From Notospermus geniculatus (taxonomy: Eukaryota > Nemertea > Pilidiophora > Heteronemertea > Lineidae), in assembly GCA_002633025.1 (NCBI GenBank), contig NMRB01001215.1, positions 4,237 to 68,236 of the forward strand: a DNA stretch of 64,000 bases, given 5' to 3'. Under the pieces are notes generated by a model, which saw only the letters and a list, made by a program, of their open reading frames with translations, ran no database searches and had not been told where the DNA came from. The translations under genes and the position numbers were made by a program. This document shows, in pieces, positions 10,944 through 20,489 of the stretch; positions within the stretch are counted from its first letter, which is position 1, and the number at the start of each line of letters is the position of its first letter.

Positions 10944-11225
10944 CGGCGTTGTGGTTGCCTTATCAAGTCAGGCTCCTGACTACGTCAGTCTCCTGACTTA
11001 TCAAGTATACGGATACGGATAGAATTCTGTACAAAGAGGACAAATTTTGTTTACATTTCGATCCGTATACGTATAAGGATCCGTGATAAGTCGCTCATCT
11101 CAAACTCCCTAGTAAGTCAGTCTCCTGACTTATCAAGTCAGGCTCCTGAGTCCGTCAGTCTCCAGTGACTTATCAAGTCAGGCTTATGAGTTATCAAGTC
11201 AGCCTTCCATGAGTTATCAAAGTCA
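10944..11225 (+). repeat. Degenerate ~20-bp repeats (tcaagtcaggctcctgag)
   Basis: Units of the type cttatcaagtcaggctcctg repeat about eight times, interrupted at about 11016-11090 by an inverted pair of gtatacggat/atccgtatac sequences. Shorter arrays of the same unit lie at 375-448 and 2862-2900 next to copy 1, so the array belongs to the 3' flank of this gene family. Confidence 0.7.
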
Positions 11226-11443
11226 GACACTTGAATTATTACGCCAGGCTCTTTTATAAAGTCGGGCGCATGTGATAAGGAAATACAAAAAATGTACCCA
11301 AAAGTATTTTAACACCACAGATAAACCAATCAATATTTTCAAACATTTTCTACATGATCATGTAGCCGAAGCATGTAAGTTTTCTCCTCAATGCACAGTT
11401 TTTAGTTCAGTCTTTCCTTTTTGATGTTTTAGCTTTTTACTTT

Positions 11444-11782
11444 TTACACCGCATGATCAATGCAAGCTCCTCGTCTTCCGATCACAGCCTGCATCATAAC
11501 TGCTACTACATTGTTCATCACATTTAGGAATGGTTCCGGTGGAATGTTCTGGATTTCTGTTGGGATGTTCGCCTTAAATTGTTCTAGGTCTCTTGGCTTG
11601 GGATTTGCATAAATACGGTCCTTCAAACAGCACCAGAGAAAGAAGTCTGGGGGCGTCAAATCTGGTGAGTAGGGAGGTCACTCAATGAATTCATACAGAG
11701 AGATCACACGTTCAGGAAACGGCTTCCGTGGGAATTCTCGTGTGGCCCTTGCTGTGTGTGGTGGTGCTCCATCTTATTGAAA
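11444..11782 (-). pseudogene. Mariner-type transposase, C-terminal remnant
   Basis: Read on the - strand, one frame keeps the family's catalytic-core landmarks: DGAPPHTARATREF with the second Asp, then YSPDLTPPDFFLW with the third acidic position, then a conserved tail (NIPPEPFLNVMNN). Two in-frame stops (TAA at 11774-11776, TGA at 11678-11680) interrupt it, so it is inactive. The signature belongs to the IS630-Tc1-mariner superfamily. No terminal repeats were found around it. The matching N-terminal part survives separately at 15300-15529. Confidence 0.8.
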
Positions 11783-11789
11783 TCACTGT

Positions 11790-12112
11790 GTCCTCAGTCC
11801 CGTCTCATTGCCCATTCGGAACGACCTGAGGCGAACTGCTTATCTATCCACTCGGCGGCGCATTTCACCTCGGACACAAGTCCAAGGCAGCCATGTTGTT
11901 ATCAACAAACCCACGTGACCGACCGTGGGACTATTTTCGCCGAATTTTGGCCTGCTAAGATATCCAGCCTTATTTCCTGGATAAGTTGAGGCATATTATA
12001 TATAAACTTACCGATATCTCACCCAATCTGCCAATTATTGATCAATAACGCAACGTTTTTGTGTGACCTATTTCGTTCATGCGCAGGGTGTGATGAGGCG
12101 ACCGCATCCAAA
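11790..12112. other. No gene recognised
   Basis: Nothing with motif or repeat support was seen between the transposase remnant and the assembly gap. Confidence 0.5.
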
Positions 12113-12370
12113 NNNNNNNNNNNNNNNNNNNNNNNNNNNNNNNNNNNNNNNNNNNNNNNNNNNNNNNNNNNNNNNNNNNNNNNNNNNNNNNNNNNNNNNN
12201 NNNNNNNNNNNNNNNNNNNNNNNNNNNNNNNNNNNNNNNNNNNNNNNNNNNNNNNNNNNNNNNNNNNNNNNNNNNNNNNNNNNNNNNNNNNNNNNNNNNN
12301 NNNNNNNNNNNNNNNNNNNNNNNNNNNNNNNNNNNNNNNNNNNNNNNNNNNNNNNNNNNNNNNNNNNNNN
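12113..12370. other. Assembly gap (258 Ns)
   Basis: A run of N. It hides the left edge of the duplicated unit B. Open frames that span it are artefacts. Confidence 1.
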
Positions 12371-14560
12371 AAAAAATCTTCCTCCAACCAACCGGGCTCG
12401 AATCCACGGGTATGTCGACAACCATTCATAACCTCTACACTGTAGGCCTACACCGGGCTACCGGGGCTCGCCTGGACTGCAGGGAATCTTTGGTGATACA
12501 ATATTCTAATTTAACCAGTAACCGAAATGCGGCGATGGCCTAAAAATTCCCCATCGACCCTGAAATTTTAGCTGACCCCCATCACCAAGCACGGTAGGGT
12601 ACATAGACTTTATAAAAAGATCTACACACAGATATCGTCTATGCTGTCTGGAATAGAACATGTCGTCTGCTCGCCTAAAGCTGGATTTAGCTGCACGCGG
12701 TATGCGGATTGCGGAACGCGGTAAGCGGAAAGTTCAATGCATTTCGCATACAACAAATCGCTTCCGCCGGGGATTCCGCGGCCCTATACCGCATTCCGCG
12801 TGTCAGCTAAATGCAGCTTAAAGCTTGGACGTTCAACTGACGTACATGTACATGTACTTCTGGTCAAACATCGAACCATTCCCGGTGGATTTAAATAACA
12901 GCCGAGATTGGGATACAGACAATCATAGGTGGTGGGATTATTGCTCATTAACACACACAAACATTCTCACCAAGAAACTTCCTCGGTGTTGCCATTCCGC
13001 GCGGTTCGGCATGTTCGATTACATTTAGCACCCACGTGGCTACTGGTACCCCATTCTAAAAATAACCCATGATGTCAGCATAATGATCTATAAATAGATC
13101 CGCGACAACTTATGCCGCAAATTTGGCAGCCAGAACCGAAGCCTTCTAACCCTAGCGATGGCTTCTGGAACCAAAATAGTACCACGAACAGCTTCAGAAC
13201 GTTTTTTGGATCTATGACAGGTCAAGAGTCCCATCTAAGCTAGGGGTTTTTCTGATTTGATTACATACTACATGTACATGTAGTACATGTATTATTAAAT
13301 GATTATCGAACGAGAAAAGCCCCTTGTTTAGTTCATGACTGTTTTCACCCCGCTATTTTTGTAAACAACACAAGCAATACCATTGGAATATTAGCTGTCA
13401 GTGAGTTGACCAATAGGTGTCACTACGGCCCAATTCAATGCGTATAGCGGACCCATTCATTCTTGATCGAGCGCCAATCACGTGGATTTTCCTATTGGTC
13501 CGGTAGAACTTTGCTGCCATCTTTTGGCAATACGCGCGACTGACTGCTCCCATTATGTACACGTGTTTCATATACGTATTATTTGATGTCATTATTATTT
13601 CCAAATGTTTATTATAATATTGTTCCCATCGTCATATCTGCGGTGATATGCCCAAATTTACGTGTATTTCTAAAATCTCTTCAGAAAGGGAACTTCAGAT
13701 TCAGCCACACTGTGCCAATCAGGGGAAACTTCCCCTTCAGCCCCACCAAATGGTTTTACCACAGAAAGAGACAAGCAATCGTCGGTGTTGAAGCTGCATA
13801 TGTGGTTTTAAGGTCACCGCGTAATGTTTTCGTGTTCATTTTCAAGAGCGAGCTCTCAGAATTTAATTTAGAGTACAACTTTTTCTTTTCCAAACTCATT
13901 TATATCGCTGGTGAATATGGCAAAGGGCTCATTGGCGTGTGCACCAATTCCAGACGACCAAATGCCGACGATGGTATGAGGACATTTGTATTTGACTTAT
14001 CCGGAATAAACATTAGACCACTTGCACTACCAGAAAGGCAACTCAAGGCCAGAATGCTACACGGTGCTAAATTTACGTTCTTCAGAGTAATCGGGTGCGG
14101 AGATAACATATTCATAGAAGGCAATTATGAGAAACGTGGCAATGCAAAAACATTTGGGTACGCCTTGATCGCCTTGTACCGAATTATAGATTCTGGGTTC
14201 ATGCTTCAACTTCAGTTCGTCAGAGATGTTATACAGCTTCCGCCTAGAGTTTCACTGCCGGTGGTGGGAAAGACGTTTTTTGAAGAGAATATAATTGTAA
14301 AAGATTTTAGTTGTGACGAAGCGGGGAATCTCTATCGATTTACCTTTATGCCGTTTTCAATAACCATGTGGCGACGAAGTAAGCTCTTTGACCAAGTGAA
14401 GACAGTTACATTTCGAGGTTACCGGTTCACCATCCATGATAGAGCGTCTGTTCTCGGATTTGGAAAGATATCTTTGAAAAAGAAATACCGTACGGGAAAT
14501 CTGAATGACTGTATTCGTGGGACGTGCGAAAGGCAGTTCATATTTGATATACAGAGAGAT
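12371..14560 (+). repeat. Tandem segmental duplication, right copy (B)
   Basis: This is the partner of 8131-10600. It lacks the 467-bp element of copy A and carries its own 140-bp element at 12679-12818. It keeps the gene intact (13586-14722). After about 14493 similarity to copy A falls to roughly 78%, and the 3' flanks are only faintly related. Confidence 0.85.
12679..12818. mobile_element. 140-bp foldback MITE, absent from duplicate A
   Basis: The ends AGCTGGATTTAGCTG and CAGCTAAATGCAGCT are imperfect inverted repeats of about 30 bp with gcgg-rich arms. TAA flanks both sides (12676-12678, 12819-12821), and duplicate A has one TAA there. A three-base TWA duplication is typical of PIF/Harbinger elements. 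Confidence 0.85.
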
Positions 14561-14722
14561 GGACTGAAAGAAAGTTCCAAGGGCAAACTCAGGCTTTTGA
14601 TGCGCCTATCATTTGGAAGTCTGCATTTTGTCTATTTCGACGAAGTTGGCCGTCGATTGGTTGCTTGGCCTACGAGTGCGAGAAACGCATCTAGATTGTT
14701 TGCTCATGTCTATCCCCAGTAA
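13586..14722 (+). CDS. Unknown tandem gene family, copy B (intact)
   Basis: A 378-codon uninterrupted frame from ATG 13586 to TAA. I do not recognise the family. Visible features: a weakly hydrophobic N-terminus (NIVPIVISAVICPNL), a conserved middle with YVVLRSPRNVFVFIFKS and FRVIGCGDNIFIEGNY, and a basic C-terminal third ending RLFAHVYPQ. There is no clear transmembrane helix or zinc-binding pattern. Copy A is about 97% identical up to residue ~300 and then differs strongly; copy 1 shares copy A's C-terminus. Retention of a full frame over 1.1 kb while a neighbour is broken suggests B is functional, or recently was. The acceptor-like tract ending at 13683 makes it possible that the first ~32 codons are not coding. 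High copy number could also mean a domesticated or mobile origin. Confidence 0.6.
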   Translation: MSLLFPNVYYNIVPIVISAVICPNLRVFLKSLQKGNFRFSHTVPIRGNFPFSPTKWFYHRKRQAIVGVEAAYVVLRSPRNVFVFIFKSELSEFNLEYNFFFSKLIYIAGEYGKGLIGVCTNSRRPNADDGMRTFVFDLSGINIRPLALPERQLKARMLHGAKFTFFRVIGCGDNIFIEGNYEKRGNAKTFGYALIALYRIIDSGFMLQLQFVRDVIQLPPRVSLPVVGKTFFEENIIVKDFSCDEAGNLYRFTFMPFSITMWRRSKLFDQVKTVTFRGYRFTIHDRASVLGFGKISLKKKYRTGNLNDCIRGTCERQFIFDIQRDGLKESSKGKLRLLMRLSFGSLHFVYFDEVGRRLVAWPTSARNASRLFAHVYPQ

Positions 14723-15066
14723 TTTCAATACGAAATATACCAGAAAGAGCAAGGATTTTTTTCATCACTGATCAATCACTCCGACTGTCATGGAACGGTT
14801 ATGGTTGTTGCGTTTATACTGACAAAATCCTCGAATTGCTTTGCAATAGAACAACACATGATCGAACGGATACCGGACCTTCGCTCTCCTAAGGGCTGGT
14901 TCATACTTGCCCGCGGAACGTCAAGCGCATGAAACTGATCGCAGGTTTCCAAGGCGTGAATGTGCACACACATTGAAATTGATCATAGTCGGCGTAAAAT
15001 CCGGACGGAGTATGAACCAGCCCTAACGTTCGCAGTAGTGTCCTCATGCATGTATATACTAGTATA
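14723..15066. other. 3' flank of copy B, no gene recognised
   Basis: A faint resemblance to the copy 1 3' flank (ataccagaaa..aggattt) is visible for about 60 bp. An imperfect inverted pair aagggctggttcatactt / agtatgaaccagccctaa lies at about 14890-15025. Confidence 0.4.
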
Positions 15067-15867
15067 TCGGGTGGCCCAGAAAAAACGATAACACTTTTCA
15101 TTTTAGTGTTGTTCAAAAAGTATCAAAGCGACGTTTCTTATATTTGGTAGTCGTAATGCCACCGCTATTAAACACCTTTCCTGAAAATATCAGCTTCAAA
15201 CGTTGAAAGACACAGGAACAGCAGCACTTTTAGAATTAGTTGCCAACAAATGCAGTGCCGAAAGTTTTTTCTAATTCCGCTGACCTTTTTTAACTGAACA
15301 GATGGTCAGCAAGACCTCAATTGTCATCAGAAACTGCACCCGACTGAAGTCCGTGGTCTACCACTTCCAGCCTTTCTTTCATTAGTCCCTGTTTGTTTTA
15401 TCTTATTAATGAGTCGACGTACTGAGCCACTTTCCATGCCTTGCCAGGGAACTCCCTGACAATTTTCCTACCTCCCCATCTTTTCTCAGTCCAACACGCC
15501 TGAATCACAGCTGTATCTCCCTCACTAAAAAAACCATGGTGCCTTTCTTGAGAAAACATCTAGACTGAGCCAACAGAAGCCCAAGACTAAGGACTTTGGC
15601 ATTTGACTCTGATTGGCGGGTCATTTTAAGTCTAGACATGTCACCGCATGCCAGGTGTCAGATGTGAAGTGACTGGCATTGCATTTTTTGACCAACAATT
15701 TTAAAAATGTTGCCATTTCAATGTCAATCAATCTTTGGAGCTGAAATTGTGAGGAAAGATGCATAACATATATGTGATCGTTGATGACAAATATGACAAT
15801 CATAGCTTTGATATTTTTTGAATAATCTTCAAATGAAAAGTGTTATCGTTTTTTCTGGGCCACCCGA
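15067..15867 (-). mobile_element. 801-bp internally deleted mariner-type element
   Basis: Near-perfect TIRs of about 37 bp start TCGGGTGGCCCAGAAAAAAC and end with its complement, flanked by TA (15065-15066, 15868-15869). GGGTGRCCCA-type ends with TA duplication are characteristic of mariner elements. A decayed piece of transposase lies inside (15300-15529, - strand) and the rest of the coding region is missing. Confidence 0.85.
15300..15529 (-). pseudogene. Mariner-type transposase, N-terminal (helix-turn-helix) remnant
   Basis: On the - strand one frame gives an HTH-like start (FSEGDTAVIQA, then REFPGKAWK). After a frameshift a second frame gives RRLINKIKQTGTNERKAGSG followed by RPRTS, the conserved linker of mariner transposases of the LLKEFP..TG..R..GSGRPR type. 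A stop follows in the next block. It is inactive. It belongs to the same general type as the C-terminal remnant at 11444-11782, but whether the two were ever one copy cannot be told. Confidence 0.75.
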
Positions 15868-16002
15868 TATACACATGTACATGTACATGTAGACTGTAGG
15901 CGGACCACGACAGGGGCAATTATTATAGAGCCCTACATAGGTTTATCTGTAGTACAACCTATCGTGGGCCTTCTGATGTCCACTGCATAAAGAGCCAGCT
16001 GA

Positions 16003-16590
16003 AAGTACTGTCACACTGAAGTACATTTAGTTCTCAAAACGTCCTAAAAAATCGTAAAACGGGGCTAGAACGTGTAACGTTGGCCAAATAATGTCTCGAA
16101 GTGCTGGAGCAACCTTCCCTTCTGAGCCCGTCCATGAAGTTCGTAAAAAGACTGTAAAAAGTTGCCACTACGTCCACTCCGTTCGCATACAGTTTAGAAC
16201 CCGTTCGGCAACATTTTTCAAGAACGTACTGAGAACTAGCTCAGTGTGATGGGGCCATTATTTGGCCACGTTCTAGCCCGTTTTACGATTACGGGACAGG
16301 ACGTTTCTACTTCAGTGTGACGTACCTTTAATACCCCAATCACACTGAGCTAGTTCTCAGTATGTTCTTGAAAATGTTGCCGAACGGGCTCAAACTCTGT
16401 GCGAACGGAGTGGACGTAGTGGCGACTTTTTACAGTCTTTTTACGAATTTCATGGACGAGCTCGGACGGGAAGGGTGCTCCAGCAGTTCGAGACATTATT
16501 TGGCCAACGTTACACGTTCTAGCCCTTTTTACGATTTTTTTAGGACGGGACAAGACGTTTTGAGAACTACTTTAGTGTGAGGTACCTTTT
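16003..16590. repeat. Complex foldback, ~590 bp
   Basis: The left arm (from GTACTGTCACACTGAAGTA) returns inverted at the right end (ctactttagtgtgaggtac). The body, with ttatttggccaacgttacac and ccgtccatgaagttcgtaa tracts, is also inverted. In the middle a second inverted pair (ctgagaactagctcagtgtg) lies at 16230-16256 and 16332-16360, so two palindromes overlap or one was inserted into another. Confidence 0.7.
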
Positions 16591-17530
16591 AGGAGAGCGG
16601 AGGTCCAGTGTCTTGTACATGTACACATGTAATAGCGACAGTGAGTCGCTGCCATTTTCCTGCCTCAGCAAAACTACATGACTGTATCAACCGCATTTAA
16701 TTTTCAAATTGACATTGTAGAATTGTCAGCTTACACCACGGATGTTTTGAATAAACCGGCATATTATTCTGTCAGAAACGAAACGTCGAATGGCGTTCTC
16801 TCTGGTGCGTTCTGAAACCTATCTGCGATGATGAATATACTCAGCCGTGGGAAGTTTATAGCCAAGATGCTCTCTCAAGTGCGCCTGCGCAGAGAGACGG
16901 CTGCATAATCAGTCCAGTATGTGAATGTGCGCGTCGGTATTAGGCTGTACATAACGTAATCACGCTGGAACAACTTAATGATGACATGATCTTGCCACTT
17001 GTGGGGCTGAGTCGCGTCTTGCCGTGGATACGATCGTGTTTATGGTTTGATTAAAAGCCGAGGAGTAGGAGAATGGCTGAGCAGGCGAGGAGCGCATAAC
17101 GGTGAATCTCGACTGCTTGGGTTATTGATCCTAGGAAGTGTACGGCGTAGCGGAGAAGAACTGGCTTATACGGTGACAAGACCGCTAAGGATTCAGCGTT
17201 CATTCGGTCCATCCCGTGTGTTGTGTATGAATATCCACTTACATTCCGTTGTTTTGTGTGGTTTTAGTGTTTGCCATGTCGTAGATTTGGTAACCCCGGT
17301 TTATTGTGGAATATTCGCGCTCGTACGCTTATGAGTGGGTCGATTGCACGAAGGCGCTGGCGTGGAACCGCCGAGATTGGATGCTTCCCTTTGGAGACTG
17401 GGCACGTGGATTAGGGCTGGATTACATGTTTGGCGGATAACGACGTACGGCTTATGTGCATGGATTCGAAACGAGTGTTTGCACACTGAATGAGCCACAT
17501 AAGTTGAAGCATTGAGTATTGCATTGGGTG

Positions 17531-17574
17531 TTGAATATTGAGTATTGAGTATTGAGTATTGAGTATTGAGTATT
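17531..17574 (+). repeat. (ATTGAGT)n microsatellite
   Basis: Six near-perfect 7-bp units, with degenerate units just upstream from 17510. Confidence 0.9.
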
Positions 17575-17925
17575 ATTCTTTCAATCAAATAGAAAAAAAT
17601 TCTTCAGACGCCTAGTTCTTTGATTACTGGTACTCTGTTCGTGATTGGTGTTCAGTGTACACATACATGTACTTTATTTCTTTTTTCTATTCGTTCATTC
17701 GTACTGGATACTGACTACATCGTTCAAGAGAAGGGCCAAACCCGGTCGATTTTAGGATACAAAAAACGAAAGGTGCACTGACGACTGACCAAATGTGACC
17801 ATATCTCGTCGCCGGCGTTGCGAGAATAATTCCCCTTACTTCACCTCACGCAACACCTAGCCCATTTCATGCCTGTGGACGCCCTAAGTACATCTCTTCA
17901 ATTTGGCCTCCATGTTTCTCATGCA

Positions 17926-18157
17926 ATGGGCTGCTGCGGCAAAAAAAGACTGCTAACCGTTATGACCAGTCTCTGTGCTAGTTCTGCCTTCGTCCTGCTG
18001 TGTATAGGGGTAGCAACGGACCACTGGCTTTACACAGTCGAGAGCCAGCGCATCGACGAGACGGAATCGGACCCCTCGGGTAAAAAGCCACCACAAAACA
18101 TGACAGATATATACAGAAGAACCACGTCTGGCCTGTGGAGAAAATGTGTAGAGCACG
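17926..18157 (+). CDS. TARP / CACNG (claudin-fold) first coding exon
   Basis: ATG 17926 opens 77 codons plus one base ending at a donor (cacg|GTACGT). The peptide starts MGCCGKKRLL, has a first transmembrane helix at about residues 9-30, then TDHWLY, an N-glycosylation site (NMT, residues 58-60) and SGLWRKC at 68-74. This is the layout of exon 1 of transmembrane AMPA-receptor regulatory proteins / calcium channel gamma subunits, including the claudin-family GLW..C motif. The exon boundary falls just after this motif, in phase 1, as I recall for vertebrate CACNG genes. An in-frame upstream ATG (17869) would add 19 residues with no family match, so I prefer 17926. These proteins are four-pass membrane partners of glutamate receptors or calcium channels. 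Subtype not assigned; the short first loop resembles the CACNG5/7 group more than CACNG2. Later exons are not seen in the window. Confidence 0.85.
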
Positions 18158-18652
18158 GTACGTTCTATATTGAAACGTCAATTTATTTTAATATAGATGT
18201 TGTGGTTTTGTCAACTTACATGTATGTATAGTAGATTTAATTGCGACATCATTCTATGTATTACCTGCATGACATCTTCAGAAAATGTACAGGCCAGCCA
18301 AAGAAACCACTTTTCTGTGAAAATATGACAGAACGAGACTTTTCACCACTGAAGACAGATCGCGGACGGCGGCGACCGAAACTAGCCGTATGTCCTTGAA
18401 TTGGTAGTCGTGACGTGGACACCTCAGGCAAATCGGCTAAGGTTATGGGGATGCCGTTCAGCTAAATGGAATGGACCACCGGTTGCGTAGGAACTGATTT
18501 TCTACAAGAGTCGACAAAAATTCATTGATATGTCTGAGAATTTCCGACCGACTCAGAACATTAACAAGATTTCGTATGCGTTGGAGATTATTGCTAACTT
18601 AATCGAAAACACTGGCGATAATGCGAGAAAAGGACAACACTACACAACTTAG
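18158..18652. other. No gene recognised; start of the presumed TARP intron 1
   Basis: Non-coding downstream of the donor. No second TARP exon, which should carry the other claudin-fold cysteine, was found here. Confidence 0.4.
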
Positions 18653-19044
18653 AGCCCAGTGTAACATCTGTCAATGTTCCCCGTTTTCTAGTGTTTCCTT
18701 TTTTGTATTGGGAACGTACTGACAAAAGACAGCTAAGAGTCCATGGCCCGTTTTTTAGAATGCTCCTCAACGTAAAGGAGTTCATCAAGGCTATTGTTCT
18801 CAATAAAAGAACAATAGCCTTGAGGAACTCCTTTACGTTGGGGAGAACAATAGCCTTGAGGAACTCCTTTACGTTGAGGAGAACAATAGCCTTGAGGAAC
18901 TCCTTTACGTTTAGGAGAACAATAGCCTTGAGGAACTCCTTTACGCTGAGGAGCATTCTAAAATACGGGCCTATGACTGTTCAATTAGGGCAGTACAACG
19001 TTGGAACATCCACACACAGAAACGCTGATAGATTTACACCGGCC
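18653..19044. mobile_element. MITE of the CCGGTGTAAC family, with nested element
   Basis: The ends CCCAGTGTAACATCTGTCA and TGATAGATTTACACCGG are imperfect TIRs related to elements at 22951-23127, 31011-31193 and 37348-37522. A separate element (18745-18971) is inserted in it. Confidence 0.65.
18745..18971. mobile_element. GGCCCGTATT hairpin MITE with 36-bp arm amplified four times
   Basis: The ends GGCCCGTTTTTTAGAATG and CATTCTAAAATACGGGCC are inverted. The left arm has one copy of the inner unit. The right arm has four tandem copies of a 36-bp unit (agaacaatagccttgaggaa + ctcctttacgttgagg). Because 36 is a multiple of three, it gives a spurious 12-residue repeat on translation. Confidence 0.8.
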
Positions 19045-19963
19045 CATTTACACCGGCCCAACGATGCAGTCCATAGCAATGGTTTTCGTATGGTGAATTC
19101 TCATCCTCTTGGGTATCGTAAAATACGTTTGAACTTGGTCGCATTTGGCTGGTTCACCCGGCACAGGCCGTGCCCGGAATTTCTAGTCGGAATAACTGCT
19201 GGTTAATTTCCGACATTGATGATATCTAAACCTAATCACGACCAAAAGGACGTAACATCCTTGGGCGGAAGTATTTGCTCATAGTGTGTCTATACCGCAC
19301 GGGTGTTAGAAGACGATATTATTCTCAATTTTAATGAGCTGTGAGGTCCCATGCGCTACTGACACCAAGCGGTAACAACTGGAAATAAGGCGTTAGGCCC
19401 TTCCTCTTCATACCTATTTAGCATGAACTTACAATAGGCCGCAAATCCATGTGTACGCCCACATCAAAGTTTCATGCCATTGTTTCTGGCTGTAAAGTAC
19501 TATCTTGAAAAATCATTACATAACTTTGTAGAGGGATCTCTCACTAAGCTAATGCTGATTGTTTAATGAAGAATCTCTTTGCCAACATTTCTAACGAATG
19601 TCTCCCGTTTCGAGTAGACCTACACAATGAAATACAATAAAACGTACCTCCCATTCACACAAATTATAAAAGGCGAACAATGCCAAAAGAGGAATGAATT
19701 TCTATTGAAAACATGTTTAAAGTCAAAATCACCGTTTATTCTCCATGGATCAAAAAAATGATTACATAACTTATTAGCGTTACTTCTCACCTAATCAAGG
19801 TTGAATCTGCGGGGAGAATACTTTTTTGTGTACTTCTAATTTAGTGCTCCCGGTTTATGACCGCAAACCGCAAACTGACCACAACGTTTGCCATATATGG
19901 TCATCACGCTTTACGAGAAAGCCATGTACACGAAGCTATAGGTTCTAACACCCGTGACCGTTA
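19045..19963. other. No gene recognised
   Basis: Single-copy-looking non-coding sequence; nothing supported. Confidence 0.5.
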
Positions 19964-20489
19964 GGGATCATCTCAAAATTGCTTGATGCCCAGAAAGACG
20001 AAATTTTTTCGTCTGGGGGAGGGGGGGGGGGGTCAGCACTTTCCTTACCAAAATTTCGTAACATTTGGCATCACGTGTAAATTAGAAGAAATAAACCAGA
20101 GAACTTCCAATATAGGAAGATTATCATGTTTTATCATGTACATGTACCCTACTTGTCCTCCATAGAAACACCAAGTAATTCTGAAATAAAAGTGTTGATG
20201 CCAGACATAAGGGGCCGTATTAAAAAAGGGTGTTTAAGACTTAGACGCTTGTATAACTTCGTCAAATGCATGGTGGAAGTGTGTGCATTTAGTGAAGTTA
20301 TGTATACGCGTCTAAGTCTTAATCACGCGATGATAACCCTTTTTGAATACGGCCCATGACGTTGTAGTCGCGCCGTTGTGGGAGGTAGATGAATCCATGA
20401 CTTTTTTCGTCGTTTTGAGGGGGGGGGGGTCCAGAGAGAGGTGAAAAAAATTCGTCTCTCTGGGCATCAAGGAATTTTGAGGTGATCCT
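19964..20489. mobile_element. 526-bp TIR element, TTA flanks, with nested MITE
   Basis: Inverted ends of about 42 bp (GGGATCATCTCAAAATTGCT at the left; the complement of AGGATCACCTCAAAATTCCT at the right) are flanked by TTA. Poly-G tracts lie inside both arms. The nested element is at 20212-20355. A fragment of the interior recurs at about 20745-20785. Confidence 0.75.
20212..20355. mobile_element. 144-bp GGGCCGTATT hairpin MITE
   Basis: The ends GGGCCGTATT and AATACGGCCC are inverted, with inner arms carrying aagacttagacgc and its complement. It is nested in 19964-20489. Confidence 0.75.

Noticed and set aside
12019-12445. Several open frames over 100 codons
   Set aside because: They run through 258 Ns and are artefacts.
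18594-19206. Frames with a repeated 12-residue peptide (NVKEFLKAIVLL and the reverse-strand equivalent)
   Set aside because: The repeat is the 36-bp tandem unit of a MITE arm; the frame exists because 36 is divisible by three.
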